Assembly (NCBI GenBank): GCA_036852015.1
Contig: JAANDG010000031.1
Coordinates: 310,001-374,000, forward strand
Direction: 5' to 3'
Length of the DNA: 64,000 nt
From: Pelodera strongyloides
Taxonomy: Eukaryota > Nematoda > Chromadorea > Rhabditida > Rhabditidae
Positions 42,661-53,854 of this stretch are shown one piece after another. Numbering within the stretch: the first letter of the stretch is position 1; each line of letters opens with the position of its first letter. The notes beneath the pieces are model-generated. The model did not search any database. It was not told the origin of the DNA and worked only from the letters and a program-made list of their open reading frames with translations. A program made the translations under genes and the position numbers.

Positions 42661-43878
42661 TAGTGTTTTTCTCGTGAGTCTGACCCCAAATCATCTATCG
42701 ATAGTAAATTCTGGGTCTGTGCATGGTGTCCTTGAATCAACTTTACTCATGATCACAAATGAACGAAAACAATGCTCAATGGGCGACCGAAAACCTGAGT
42801 ATTCCATATTCCCACATGCCACAGGTACCGGTATACAGTTATGGAAGACTTCGGTGAGGATGTTCCTAAAGTGTTACCTGTTTGAGTTATATTCACTTTT
42901 TTTTGCTGCAAAATTCTCGAGAAATGATGGATAGTGAATATATCGCTTCGTTGTTGACCACAGTTAGGTATTCTCGTGGGCTATGCACGAACACCGGGCG
43001 TCTTCCCAATGGGGAGCATTTTCTCTCCGCGTCACCTGTTCGCGTGCTCCCTCCATTTCTCTTACGTGTGGGAGGCCGGGAGCATACTCCCAGCTTCGTG
43101 CCATTGGTCATACGTAGTTATGAGTACCATCGATTGTCCTACTTACATACGATGGATCGGGAGTGCAACGTAACGGTCCACCGTCTAATCATGCACTTTT
43201 TATATGTTATTTAAAGCGATATACCTTTTGTGCAGGAAGGCACTTCCCTGCAGTCGATTATCCTCTTTATTTCTATTATTTCTCTTTATATAATCATTGT
43301 TACTTTCGCTAGATTTATTGAATTAGGATTTCTGTGTGTTACAACGACGCTGTGTCCCTTTCCTGTGTAACGCGGATAGACTCCGCCCACATTATTCTAA
43401 TTCACCATTTTAGCTTATCAATTAAACTTGGTTCGTTCGCGCTGTTATAACCTGCCTTTGGTTTATATCACAACTTCCATTATGTAAACGCTGTTCTTCG
43501 TTCGTCTTATATTTAATCATTCCTATTGTTATTTATCATCGATTGCTATAAAAGATTGTACTGCATTCTACAATGAACTAATGGTTTCGCGACACCTTTT
43601 TTGACGTGTGTTGGACAATCAATATAAATAGACTAGTAAGACCCAGTGAGATGCATTGCATGGGAATGAATGTCCAACAAAAGTTCCCAAAAAAGTTACA
43701 ACATGTATCATTTATTAGCATACAGTACACATCTCATATATGAGATGGAAAAATTGACAGTAAATTGAAGAACTCTAGGAATAGCAACCTGAATATGAAG
43801 TGAATATAATGAGTTGAATTTCTCGCTTGTTTTTTTATTTTGCATCCGCAACCACAAATGCAACGTTTCCAATTTAGG

Positions 43879-46800
43879 ATGTCTGTGGACCCATCACCAG
43901 AGGTGCCAGAGAATCACAGGAGCAAAACCTTCCTTCATGCTTTCAAAATTATAGTGCAGGATGGTAAGTTTTTGGAAATACGTTTTTTAAATACATAAAT
44001 ATGTACAGTTTTGCGGTCTAACTATCGCTTCACAGGAAAACGGAAGAATTGTCCAGAATTCAAGAAAACCGTCAGGTCACGAAAAAGAAAAATTTCGTAA
44101 ATGCCATAGTGACCCTGGTGCGACTAGCAGACGACGGCTTTCGGAAAATCATGTTATTGACGAATTCCTTTTTACCGTATTCTTGTCTTTTTAATTATTA
44201 CTTGCAAATAGGCATTACAGGAGGAGGCTCACGAGAGTGAAGTGGTCAAATAGTTTCCTTTAATCGAAATATAGTGCTATTAAATTCCGAAAGACATGCT
44301 TTACAAAGCAAGAACTTTTAATTGGAAGTAGTAAATCAATATAAAACTAAGAATTCTATTAAAATTTTGGACCGTAGTAAGTAGTTGATTTCCATTGTGG
44401 GCATGCAAAAAAGTCATTTTCCAAGCCAGCACAAAATTTGCATGCCCACCATGGAAGTCAACTATTTACTAAGATCCGAAATTTTAATAGAATTCTTAGT
44501 TTTATATTGATTTACTCCTTTCAGTTAAAAGATTTTGCTTTGCAAAGCATGTCTTTCGGAATTTAATACCATCACTTTCGATAAAATGAAACTATTTGAG
44601 CACTTCATTCTCGTGCGCCTCCTCCTGTAATGCCCATTTGCAAGTAACCTAATTAAAAAGGCAAGAATACGGTCAAAAGGAATGTCCGAATATACTATTT
44701 ATCATATATACTAATCATTATAAACAAGTATCTTACCTTCAGGTCATACATTCTACGTAAATGCGAAATACCTCGCTTTTTTCTCGCCGATATTTGAGGA
44801 GCTTTTCTTTGGGGATTACACGGAAGCGCCAAATCAAGAAGTTCAGCTGCCCGTAAGGTTTTTTTAAGCATCAGAATCATGAGAAAAACACGATTTTTCT
44901 ACGTAGCTTACCAAAATATTCCAGTTCTTCATACAAGTTTACACATGGAAAGCGGTCGTGCAGTTATTAGGCACGGCACTTATATCCTGTCTCTAAGTAT
45001 TATCACACCAATAGGATTATTATTTAGACAGAATATGCTTACATGCACCAGGCTATATAAGCAAATGAAATCGTTTGTGTAGTCTGTCTGTAGATCCGGA
45101 GTATTATAATTTGCCTAGACTGTCTGTAGGACCGGAGTATAATGGTAAAACCAGGCCTCTTTCCATACTTATGAAAAGTCGAATTTTGTGAATTGAGAAC
45201 TACATCTACATGTTCTCTTGCATAAAGTGTTTCGATTGAGCTCGTCACCGTTTTTATACAGCGGTAATTCTAATCGACCTTCCGTAACTCCCAGAGTGCT
45301 AGCGCACGCTTCAGTTACTCTGTTATATAAAAAGATGCAGAACTGTGTTTGTTTTTTCTCGTGAGCCAGACCCCGGTTTAGTGCATTTTAATTTATGAAT
45401 CTTTATTGTTTCCTCATAGAGAAAAAACGATGTTTTGCAGGATGAAAACGTAAACTCGTTCTCTATTCTCCTCACTCTTCTTACGCAAGGCATGGGCTAT
45501 CTTATGGCGAGAACCTGTAAGTGTTGTATGTTTTGTGTTCAAGAACGGGTTCGTTTCTTCTATTCCCAACAGTTGGCTATGGCTAAAACGTCACCGTGGC
45601 GTTAGGCACGCCGTGAAGACGCATTGGTGAATGCAAGGTGCCGTGACGGCCTGAGGCGACTTTCCAATCATGGGTATGCTTTTCAAAATGTCTGAAACAC
45701 ATTTTGCACATTGTATACTTGATTGCGATAATAAAGAGTTAGAAACTCTCCTACGTCTGACACGTAGATAAAAATTTGGTGGAGCTCTCTGAAGTGCTCA
45801 ATACTAATTTTGTTTGTGCGCTCTGATTGCCCTTTTATATCCGAAAGCGGGCTCGAGATATTCTAATTTTTCGTTGATGACTACGTTACAAAACAACCTT
45901 CCTTCTTTGTACAATAAGACAGGTTGTGTATGTGCATCTTCGCAGTTCAATGTATTTTATTTTGGTCGACTTGTGTTCAATTTCAGTTGTTGAGCTCAAG
46001 GACCTCATGCGGCTGGCCGACAAGTTTACCATGAAAGTCATTCACGCCTATTGCCTATGCTGTATCAGTAGGTTTCACTGCTTACACTTGGAATTGGAAG
46101 CGGGAAGTGGAGAGTGGAGAGAGAGAGATGCAACGTGTTACAAAAATTGTCAACTTTTACTTTGATCAGGCGAAATAATACATACTCAGGTGACTCTAGG
46201 CCCGAAGGCGTGCCCTTTTCAGTGGAACAGGGCTGGCCCGTTACCGGCCTTAGAGGGTGCCCAGGGTACGCCCTGGGGCTTTTGTGAGTTTTAGAGGGCA
46301 TAATAAAGGGCCACAAACAGGCCATTTTCAACCGGGAAGAAAAGGAATATACACCGTTTTAGCTAACCCACCATGAACTTACACCCAGAAACACAACATA
46401 CAAGTACCTAGAACTTTTCAAGACAAATGCACCGGACAGGAATCGAACTTGCGACATCAGCTAAACACGTACTCCAAACTAGCGCCTTAGACCACTCGGC
46501 CATACCGCGTATGGTCGTGTCTGCTGGTTGCGAAATATTACGGCAGCTGCTTCACAAAAATTTAAATCCCAATTTTCGCGCGCTTTACAAAATGCAAGGC
46601 TACGGCAAAGTGCCATGTAAAGGGCACGCCCCGGGTTCGGACCGACATTTTCCCCGTTTGTGGCCTTATCCCGGCCTTCTACAATTGAAGGGCACGCCCT
46701 AGGGCATATTTGCTTAAATGCATGCCTGCGGGCCTAGAGTCACCTATGTAATATGTTACTAGCGACTTTTGAGCTTTCAAGTTACCTTTGAAGAAATAAT

Positions 46801-47517
46801 AGACTCCGAGACCAAACTTACAAGATGACGCTCGGTCTAACCAATAAACGAAGTTTAGCCAACGTTTTACCAGTGCCGCAGTATTGGAACTTGGAGCATG
46901 GTGCTCATGTTAGCTTACGCTGCTATGCTATGTAATATCTTTATCGACAGATGGCCGCATAGCTCACGCAAATATCAGCGTCGAAGATTTGGCAAGCTTT
47001 CTAGGACTGGTCCTCGATTATGGGAATACGTGAGTGGTCTCTCAATGCGAATTTTCATCGCGTATACCTACTTTTTCAAAAATTGGAGGAAAAAAACGTT
47101 TAATCCATTTAGTACCTATAACGAAGCGAAGTGGGATATTATTGATCGTCTTACTGCGCAAACTATCGAAACACTTGTGGATATTAAGTTGTGGGAAAAG
47201 GTTGGGGATAATTTTCCTTTGCTTTAGTAAAGGAACTGTAAGCCAACCCTTCCCCAAGATACAGCCAACACCCGGGCAACAGCGATCAGCTGTTGCGCGG
47301 GAGGATCATGGTTGACATCACGGGAAGGGTTGGCTTACACTTTATTCTCAGGTCGTATAGTTGCGCTCGTCCATGACCATATTGATCAACTTCCATTTTT
47401 TATTCCTCGTTTTCCCTCCTTGCAAATATCTCTTCTCAATTCCTGTTCGTCACTCCCTTGCATGGTCTCTCTCTCTCTCTCTCTCTCTTCCGTATTTCTC
47501 TCTCTCTCTCCTTTCCT

Positions 47518-47559
<42 letters not shown>

Positions 47560-48144
47560 CTCTGTTTTAGCACAAAAGTAATCAAGGCAATACTCCCAAG
47601 ATAAATATGTTTAGGTAAAAAACCCGATGTTGAATAACGCCATGTTGAAGCTGGCTATTAGCAATTGTGATCCACGATTTACTACATTGCATGTGATGAC
47701 GCAAGCGGGCCTTTTGTCAGCCTGTACTGTGACTAGTTGTGACCAGGTATGGAAATTTTTCGTTGAATTTTCGCTCGTTTGTTAGTTTGTTTTTCTGTCA
47801 AATTTTCGTGCTTGACGAAACTGTGGACTGTTGACATTCTTATGCAGCTTATGGTAATAATTTTATACGTACACATAAAAAATATATGCAACGTGCAGTT
47901 TTGTCGAGAAAAAATCGAGCTTACTTCGAGTAAATTAGCATAAAAACGCAACGCTTTTTCGCTTTAGTACTGTGAAAGTGTTCGTTGATCATCAGCTTTG
48001 GCTTTTCAGGAAACAGACTGGTTGTGTGAAAAATGTCGCCGGCCTATTTGCGAATATCACAATGAGGATCGGAATAATGAAAAGTGTTCCGGCGAACACG
48101 TTAACCAAAAACTTGATCGTACATTGGTCGAGTTTGGTTTTTAA
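43879..48144 (+). CDS. BTB-domain protein with C-terminal Cys/His zinc-binding segment
   Basis: Nine exons: 43879-43963, 44743-44852, 45441-45516, 45987-46067, 46951-47029, 47113-47200, 47615-47746, 48010-48099 read on to TAA 48142-48144; 786 nt, 261 residues, all phases compatible. (The last two ranges form one terminal exon.) Residues about 18-110 are BTB/POZ: FLHAFKIIVQDG, TFYVNAKYLAFFSPIFEELF, ELKDLMRLADKFTMKVIHAYC. A middle helical part (VEDLASFLGLVLDYG, IETLVDIKLWEK) follows. Residues 210-247 hold a Cys/His cluster C210, C215, C223, C226, C231, H234, C243, H247 (CEKCRRPICEYH) resembling a B-box or PHD-like zinc site. It is the full-length paralogue of the gene at 36.8-39.6 kb and lies head to head with it, 4.3 kb apart. 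An acceptor CCAATTTAG lies immediately before the ATG in both, suggesting trans-splicing. Confidence 0.75.
44164..44683. mobile_element. 520-bp foldback element in BTB gene intron 1
   Basis: Arms of about 240 bp: ATTCCTTTTTACCGTATTCT at the left, inverse ending AGAATACGGTCAAAAGGAAT at the right, meeting at GGGCATGC near 44400. Each arm contains AGGAGGCTCACGAG followed by GTGAAGTG. A truncated relative begins at 42003. Confidence 0.8.
46189..46744. mobile_element. Inverted-repeat element carrying a tRNA-like sequence
   Basis: Left AGGTGACTCTAGGCCCG, right CGGGCCTAGAGTCACCT; second inverted layers include GGGCACGCCC and CAAACAGG/GGCCACAAAC. It lies in intron 4 of the plus-strand BTB gene. The interior contains the minus-strand tRNA-like sequence at 46428-46509. 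Confidence 0.75.
46428..46509 (-). tRNA. tRNA-like sequence of Leu/Ser body type inside an inverted-repeat element
   Basis: Minus strand reads TATGGCCGAGTGGTCTAAGG (class II D-arm), a loop TTGGAGT that places GGA at the anticodon, a long variable region, AGTTCGATTCCTG and CCGGTGCA. The body resembles tRNA-Leu/Ser; anticodon and acceptor stems are degraded. It shares its D-arm and 3' end with the sequence at 63910-63991. Confidence 0.4.
47463..47565. repeat. CT microsatellite
   Basis: Three blocks of (CT)n separated by short non-repeat spacers, in an intron of the plus-strand BTB gene. Ser/Leu-rich ORFs across it are by-products. Confidence 0.9.
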
Positions 48145-50600
48145 TGTGTATAATATAGCTGTTCCATTCGCAATTGATTCATTTTCTTATGATACTATCT
48201 ATTACTTGTAGTATATAACACTTGTTTTACCCTGTTCCTGTTCTCTACGGTAATTATAGTCACTTAATTACGGTAATTATAGTCACTTAATTTATTCCAA
48301 CTTTATTTATTATTGTTTACATTTAAAACATTCTGATATTTATAATATTATTTGTTTAATAGTGATTTCCTTGCAAATCATTTCAACAGTATTTAGTACC
48401 AGCACGCACCCATATGTATTTAGTACCAGCACGCACCTCTACGTTCCTGGGTGCGCAGCGCACCACGCAAATTGGAGTGCACACGTAGCCAGCCGCGCAG
48501 TTTGGAGTGCGGGCGCAGCCAGCCGCGTACAGCGCACACCCAGCCGCGTAAAATATAAAAAGTAAAACTACGCGGATGGGTGCAAACTACGCGGCTACAC
48601 CGGGGTCTCTGATCGTCAACCGCGCAGAGCACCCCCAGCCAGCCGCGCGGGGGCCCCGACCAGCCGCGCACCGAGTCGCCGAATTTCGCCTATATCCGCT
48701 GTGACCTAATATTTCTTTTCAAATATTCCACATGCGCGTCATGGGGGGAAGCGAGAGCTGAGGCGACTACACAAAAAAGGGGCATACAGGCATACTCTTA
48801 TATGAAACGTTTAGAAAAGAAAAAACGTGGTTCGAGATGGACACCGAGAAACAAAATAATACATGCAAAATAATTGTCGAATATGCAAATGTACCGTAAT
48901 TGAAACTAAAATCAATCGATCATTTGCATGTGTATGCGGCAGCTCAATATCGAAGTATGCATATGCAATTGTTTCCTATTATGTGATTTCTTAGGATACG
49001 TTTGCAACTTTCTAGATAAGTATGCCGGTGCGTAGCGCACGGAGCACCCGAGCTAGAGCGAGGCGCGCCGAGATCTAGTACTATCTTATTATATAAAAGA
49101 GTAACTGTAGCCTAATTTGCATACCGATGTGCGTTACGAAATGCAAATTTTGTGTTTGGGTATAAAAGGAGTTTCGCAGCTCAATATCTATGCATATGCA
49201 ATTGTTTCCTATTATGTGAATTTCTTATGGTACGTTTGAAACTTTGTATATAAGTATGCCCATGCTAAACCAATCATATTTCCATGTAAGTCGCCTCAGG
49301 CGGCGTGAGCCGACTGGTAGCATATAATGTACAAAACGACGAAACGGTGAGAATGGTAATTCCTCCAAATCGCGAAACATTTAATTACCACACACCTACG
49401 CAACAGGGAAGAGTACTCCAAACTCCAAACACCGCATTCCACAGTACCCCCAGATATTCCGAATACAAGAATGACATAACATCCAATTACAGGCAAACGG
49501 TAACCGGACGATAATAAGACATGTGTGTGGAAACTTGATCAATCATTATTGCAGATAGATTTCACTCCCCTTAACGGCAGTCCAGAAACCATGCCCAGAT
49601 ATACAAAAATTCATCATACTTAAAAAACTGTTCATTGGACAGGCAGCGGAGTGCATTAAAAGCCAAGAAAACGCGTGAAAAGTGAAAGCTACTAGGAAGC
49701 GGCAAGAAAAGATGTCGAAAGTCCGATACTTTAGCAAAAAATTGTTTTCATGCTGTGGGCGCATACCTGATATATTTACTAAATTATGAATGTGGCAGTG
49801 ACAATAAATCGGTGAAAAAGATTTTCTTATACCTTCTTTTCCACTCACGATTACTCGTATAATATTACTCGTAAAATATGGGTACACGTCATAAAAAGGG
49901 AATCATGTTTGAAATGAAAAAATTAAGGAAAAAATGAAAGTAGTATATATTTGAATATTTATTATACTCATTAAAAGAGCGCAACGCCGTGAGAGACGAT
50001 GAAAAGAAAAAATCAAAGTAGATAATATAGATACTTGGAAATAATTCCACCAACAGTATATGTATATAGATGTAAATCTACAAGAGTTCACAAAGAAAAT
50101 GTTGAAAGCGAAACAAAGAATTTGGTCCCACATACACAGCCAACCCGTATTTTGTTTTTAGGTTAATTTAGCCACGTTACCTCAACAAAAGAACTACGTG
50201 TTCACGTTCTCAACAAACCTAAACGTGCAACACATAAAAGTACACAACTACAGTAATCAACAAGCAAATACGTTCTCAGGGCCATCACACAAGTAAAGTA
50301 GGGGCCTAGCATCGTCACTACCCTCCACCCGCAGGAGTCCGCATGCGCTACGTAGCTAAACAACTTATAAATGTATAATAAAAGGGTTAACTGTTTATGT
50401 AGAACCTCCTTCTTATTATTCTGAGTGTAACGTATAAGCGTAACGTATAAGCCCGTATAGGCCCGTATAATCCCGTATATGCCTGAGCATACATGCACAT
50501 GGTGCTGCATTAGTGAATTGGTGTCTTTGAAAAGGCAAGTGAATATAAATGGAAAGAAAATAAAGAATTATGATTTATCCCGTTGTTGCCGATAGACGCT
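48145..50600. other. Region downstream of the plus-strand BTB gene
   Basis: Holds the GC-rich repeat copy 1, a TTCGAGATGG-related MITE remnant (about 48815-48960), a repeated CAATTGTTTCCTATTATGTG segment (48970 and 49197), and AT-rich DNA. One plus-strand ORF (49305-49514) has an unremarkable composition and lacks an unambiguous splice context. Nothing else supported. Confidence 0.5.
48418..48745. repeat. GC-rich dispersed repeat, copy 1
   Basis: Begins with ACGTTCCTGGGTGCGCAGCG and contains several GCAGCCAGCCGCG-type units in both orientations, then TATATCCGCT and TTTCTTTTC. A second copy lies at 63657-63910. Its composition contrasts strongly with the AT-rich surroundings. Confidence 0.8.
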
Positions 50601-50674
50601 CCAGCATGCTGTAAATTCCACTAATTGATGGTCAGCGTATTCTAAATGAATCAACGGTTAACAGAGATAATGTT

Positions 50675-50947
50675 TTAAATTTTTTCAACTCCGAGACATT
50701 CAAGGATATCTACTGCTTTCAGTTTTTTCTTAAAGACATGAGAATTTTGCGACACTAGAGCGTCTAGCGGAAAATTTGCGTTTGAGAGCCACCTCGCCGT
50801 TCTTATAAAGAAAGAGTGAAATTTGACATTTTTGCGACTGAATTCAATACTCAGATTAAAGTAGCTTGATCTGCTCATTGGCCTCCACGCATAGTATTTA
50901 CTACTATCTATATCCACCTCGCGCTTTATGACTTTGAAAGATGTAAT
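50675..50947 (-). pseudogene. LINE ORF2 C-terminal fragment, left of the LTR insertion
   Basis: The minus-strand frame up to the LTR boundary encodes a CR1/Jockey-type C-terminus (RREVDIDSSKYYAWRP and VKFHSFFIRTARWL) and stops at 50675. It continues the frame of the RT piece on the other side of the LTR element, as expected for one ORF split by the insertion. Confidence 0.65.
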
Positions 50948-51472
50948 TGAAAGAACTAGAAAGAATATACTAGTTAGTTTGGATACTTCTAGCTCTTCGA
51001 CCCGAAGTCCAGTTGGCCTTAGTGGCACAGGTAACAAATATACAAGGGGAAACCGCACTGATCGCTATAGCCAGGAAAGGAGCGTTTAGGTAACTCCAAC
51101 TAGTCGGGGTCTCGGGTGCCTCCGAATCTAGTTAATCATCCGCCCAATTGGGATGGCACGGGAACTCTGGACTATACGGTGCAAGACGATAATACAGTCA
51201 AATAACTGAATATACGGAGAATCTGGATCAACCGTAGTAAGGGTTTATTACAACGCCGAATACATAGAATATACAAACGGGTTCAACCCAAAACCAGAAG
51301 AAGCGATAATATAATAATACACAGTTCCTAAATAATATATACTAATATACCTAAGGACGAGTACGGTAATTGATATCTAAGGGATATATTGTTGAGACTA
51401 ATATAGCTATGAATGGGTATAGATTACGGTAGGATATACATGATATTAAGGCGGTCGTGCGCAGTCACGACA
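50948..51472. repeat. LTR (3' in element orientation)
   Basis: 525 bp, from TGAAAGAACTAGAAAGAA to GCAGTCACGACA. Differs from the other LTR at only a few positions (for example CGTAGTAAGG against CGTAGAAAGG, and small differences around 51255-51290), which implies recent insertion. Confidence 0.9.
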
Positions 51473-52902
51473 CTCCCGACAAGAACGACAATGTCCATAA
51501 GGGACCTACAGATTAATAACAACATAGAGGAAATAAGAAAGCCTGAATTATAAGAGAGAACAAGTTAGAGCGAAGAAACGAGGTTGGAACTAACTAACTC
51601 TTATACACCTCTTAGTATCATAGTTAGGATACGGTAGTTAAAGTATTATTACAAAGTATTATTCCGAATATCACACTTGGATCCTGGCTGCAAGTCTACT
51701 CGTGATTACGGTAACTGCCTAGCTGGCCTTCCAGTCTGTATGATATACCGCGCGTACGCGACGCGGTGAAATGCGCTGCGTAACCATCGTGAAAGCAAGC
51801 GTGCATTTCTCGGATTAGTTGTGCAGTTATACTTTTATGATTTAAAGTTGTTTTTATTGTTAGTTTTTTATATAAAGTTATCCAGACGGTGCGTAGCGCC
51901 CCTCCGGGGAAGGGAACCGTATAGTTACAGCCGTCGAGGCTCAGTTATCGATGAAAACCGAAGTTGAGGTGATTTTAGAGAAAAGTTAGGATGAATAGGA
52001 CAATAAACAAACGAATTCACTGTTAGTATCAACGTGATTGTCTTAATATTTCGCGAATTGTGTTTAGTCGATTGTCCTTGTCCTCGTGCGTGACCATCTC
52101 CATTTCAGGCACTATCGCGTCGTTTTGCGGCAACAACAGGCCGACATGCAGTCGAATGCAGACCCGCAGAAAAAAAGAGGTGAGCGTCGTTGATCCTCGT
52201 CGATAGTCGGAGGGCTTTCATGTGGGCAATCCCTCCAGACTATTTCTTCTCGTCCAGGTGGTTGAAGGGCTTTCAGGCCAGGGCAATCCCTTCAAACCAC
52301 AGTTTTTTAGTTCATAGTGTTGTTTAAAACTAGTTTTACTCCTTATTACTAAGAGAATAAGTTATCCACATTATAATAGGAGTTTTATTATTAGCATTTC
52401 AGAACCGGCCGCGGGACCGAACGCGAACTCCAATGGCGAAAAGTTTCATACTGGATAACCAGGTTAGTTTTATACACATTTGTTATGCGAGTTAATTTTC
52501 TGGAAATATAATTTAGAGAAAGTTTTAAACGAAGTTTTGCAGTTATTACATAAACATATCCAGGTACATATGAATAGCGTTTCAATGTAGTTATTAGTTA
52601 TTAATACTGAGTTGTTTTATTTTCAGTTGTCCTACGTCGTGGATCGGTGGTGAAAGGTGACGCTGACGAAGAAGTTAGAAGATTTAACTAGGAAACTTCC
52701 ACTGCGGAACTGCAACTCCACGAAAGTGGTATGTTTATTAACTCCACTTTATGTGGAATAAAGTTTTATTTTTGTTTGAAGTTGTGCTCGTTTATTTTGT
52801 TTACGCATGAGCAAGTTATCGATGTAAGGACAGTTCTGTACGCACTAGATTAGTTCACCTTGCGGTAGTTGAGAGTAGCTAAAACGATGCTTCAGTTCAT
52901 AG

Positions 52903-53854
52903 TTAACTGATTAATAAGAAGTTTTTTTTTTTTCGCCTCTTTTTCTTGACGAAAAAGCGCTTAGCCACTCTGAGCAGCGAACCGCTTTTCGCGTAGTTAT
53001 GAGGTTTCGACCTCCAGTTACACCGGGTAAAATACAACAGAGTTTTAATACCATTTGCACAGTTCATAGAAATGCTTGATGTTAAGTTAATAAGTTGATA
53101 GTTCGCTGTGTTGCGCAGTTGTCTATGTCCTTTGCTTTGTACCAAATTAGTTGTTATAGTTAAATTAGAAATACTAAAAACAAGAATTTGTTCGGTACTG
53201 GACAAAGGAAGTTTGCGTGTTTTCGCTGGCATACCAGTTTGTATCAAACAACGGAGTTCAGGCTCATCGAAAACAGTTAATACAGTTGTTGGTTGCACAG
53301 AATTATTCGTGCAAGGTTCAAAATCCCGACAGTTTGTTAAAAAGTTTTTATTAGAAACAAAACAATTAAAAATTGGGAGTTGTCCGTGAGAAATAAGGAG
53401 TTGGCTGTTTGGAGAAAATGAGAAGGAATTGGAATTTTGACTACATTTAGGGACGAAAAAACTTACATTTTCGCGCCTCGTACTCCTCATTGACTCCTTC
53501 TCGTTCGCGTTCCTCTCCATTTTCTTCACCTCCACGGTCTACTCCTCCTTCGTTTTCCTCTGCGAATTGAAAGTTGACCAGTTCCTTATTTTGTCTTTCA
53601 GGTGGAGCCAGAACCCGACTTGCCGGTGACGGATTCCATGCCCTCGAAGTGACTGGATTCGACGCGGACTGGAGTTCTTCAGAACGTAAAGGTGAGTTGT
53701 TTACATTCGTTTTTTGTTTTCTCCCGAATGTTGTAGTTGGGGCTTTCTGCCTACAATGTGGCCCGTTTCCGATGCGTGCGGAGTTATTCCACGTTTTCTG
53801 AGTGGAGTTGTAGTCCTGCGGAAGTATTTTATTAATTACTCTGTTAGAGAACAT
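52903..53854 (-). pseudogene. Two overlapping ORFs after gag, possible protease remnant
   Basis: ORFs 53854-53447 (Glu/Arg-rich end) and 53535-52903 follow gag in shifted frames. The second has CLIQTGMPAKTRKLPL.. ILVFSISN, faintly like the start of a retroelement aspartic protease with the catalytic Asp replaced; I cannot support that beyond a suggestion. No reverse transcriptase motif follows. Confidence 0.3.

Larger units (their letters stand above)
41324..43878. other. Region upstream of the plus-strand BTB gene
   Basis: No exon seen. Holds a right-end ACCGGCCGG MITE piece (to 42295), the TTT-anticodon tRNA remnant, the foldback element at 42432, and two related segments with GGGAGTATGCTCCC near 41719 and its variant at 43077; similar strings occur at 26288 and 18620. 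Confidence 0.5.

Noticed and set aside
49305..49514. Plus-strand ORF of 69 codons after the BTB gene
   Set aside because: The acceptor CGCCTCAG before it lies in a sequence shared with the repeat at about 61325, and the BTB gene already closes with a stop at 48144. Not enough support for an exon.
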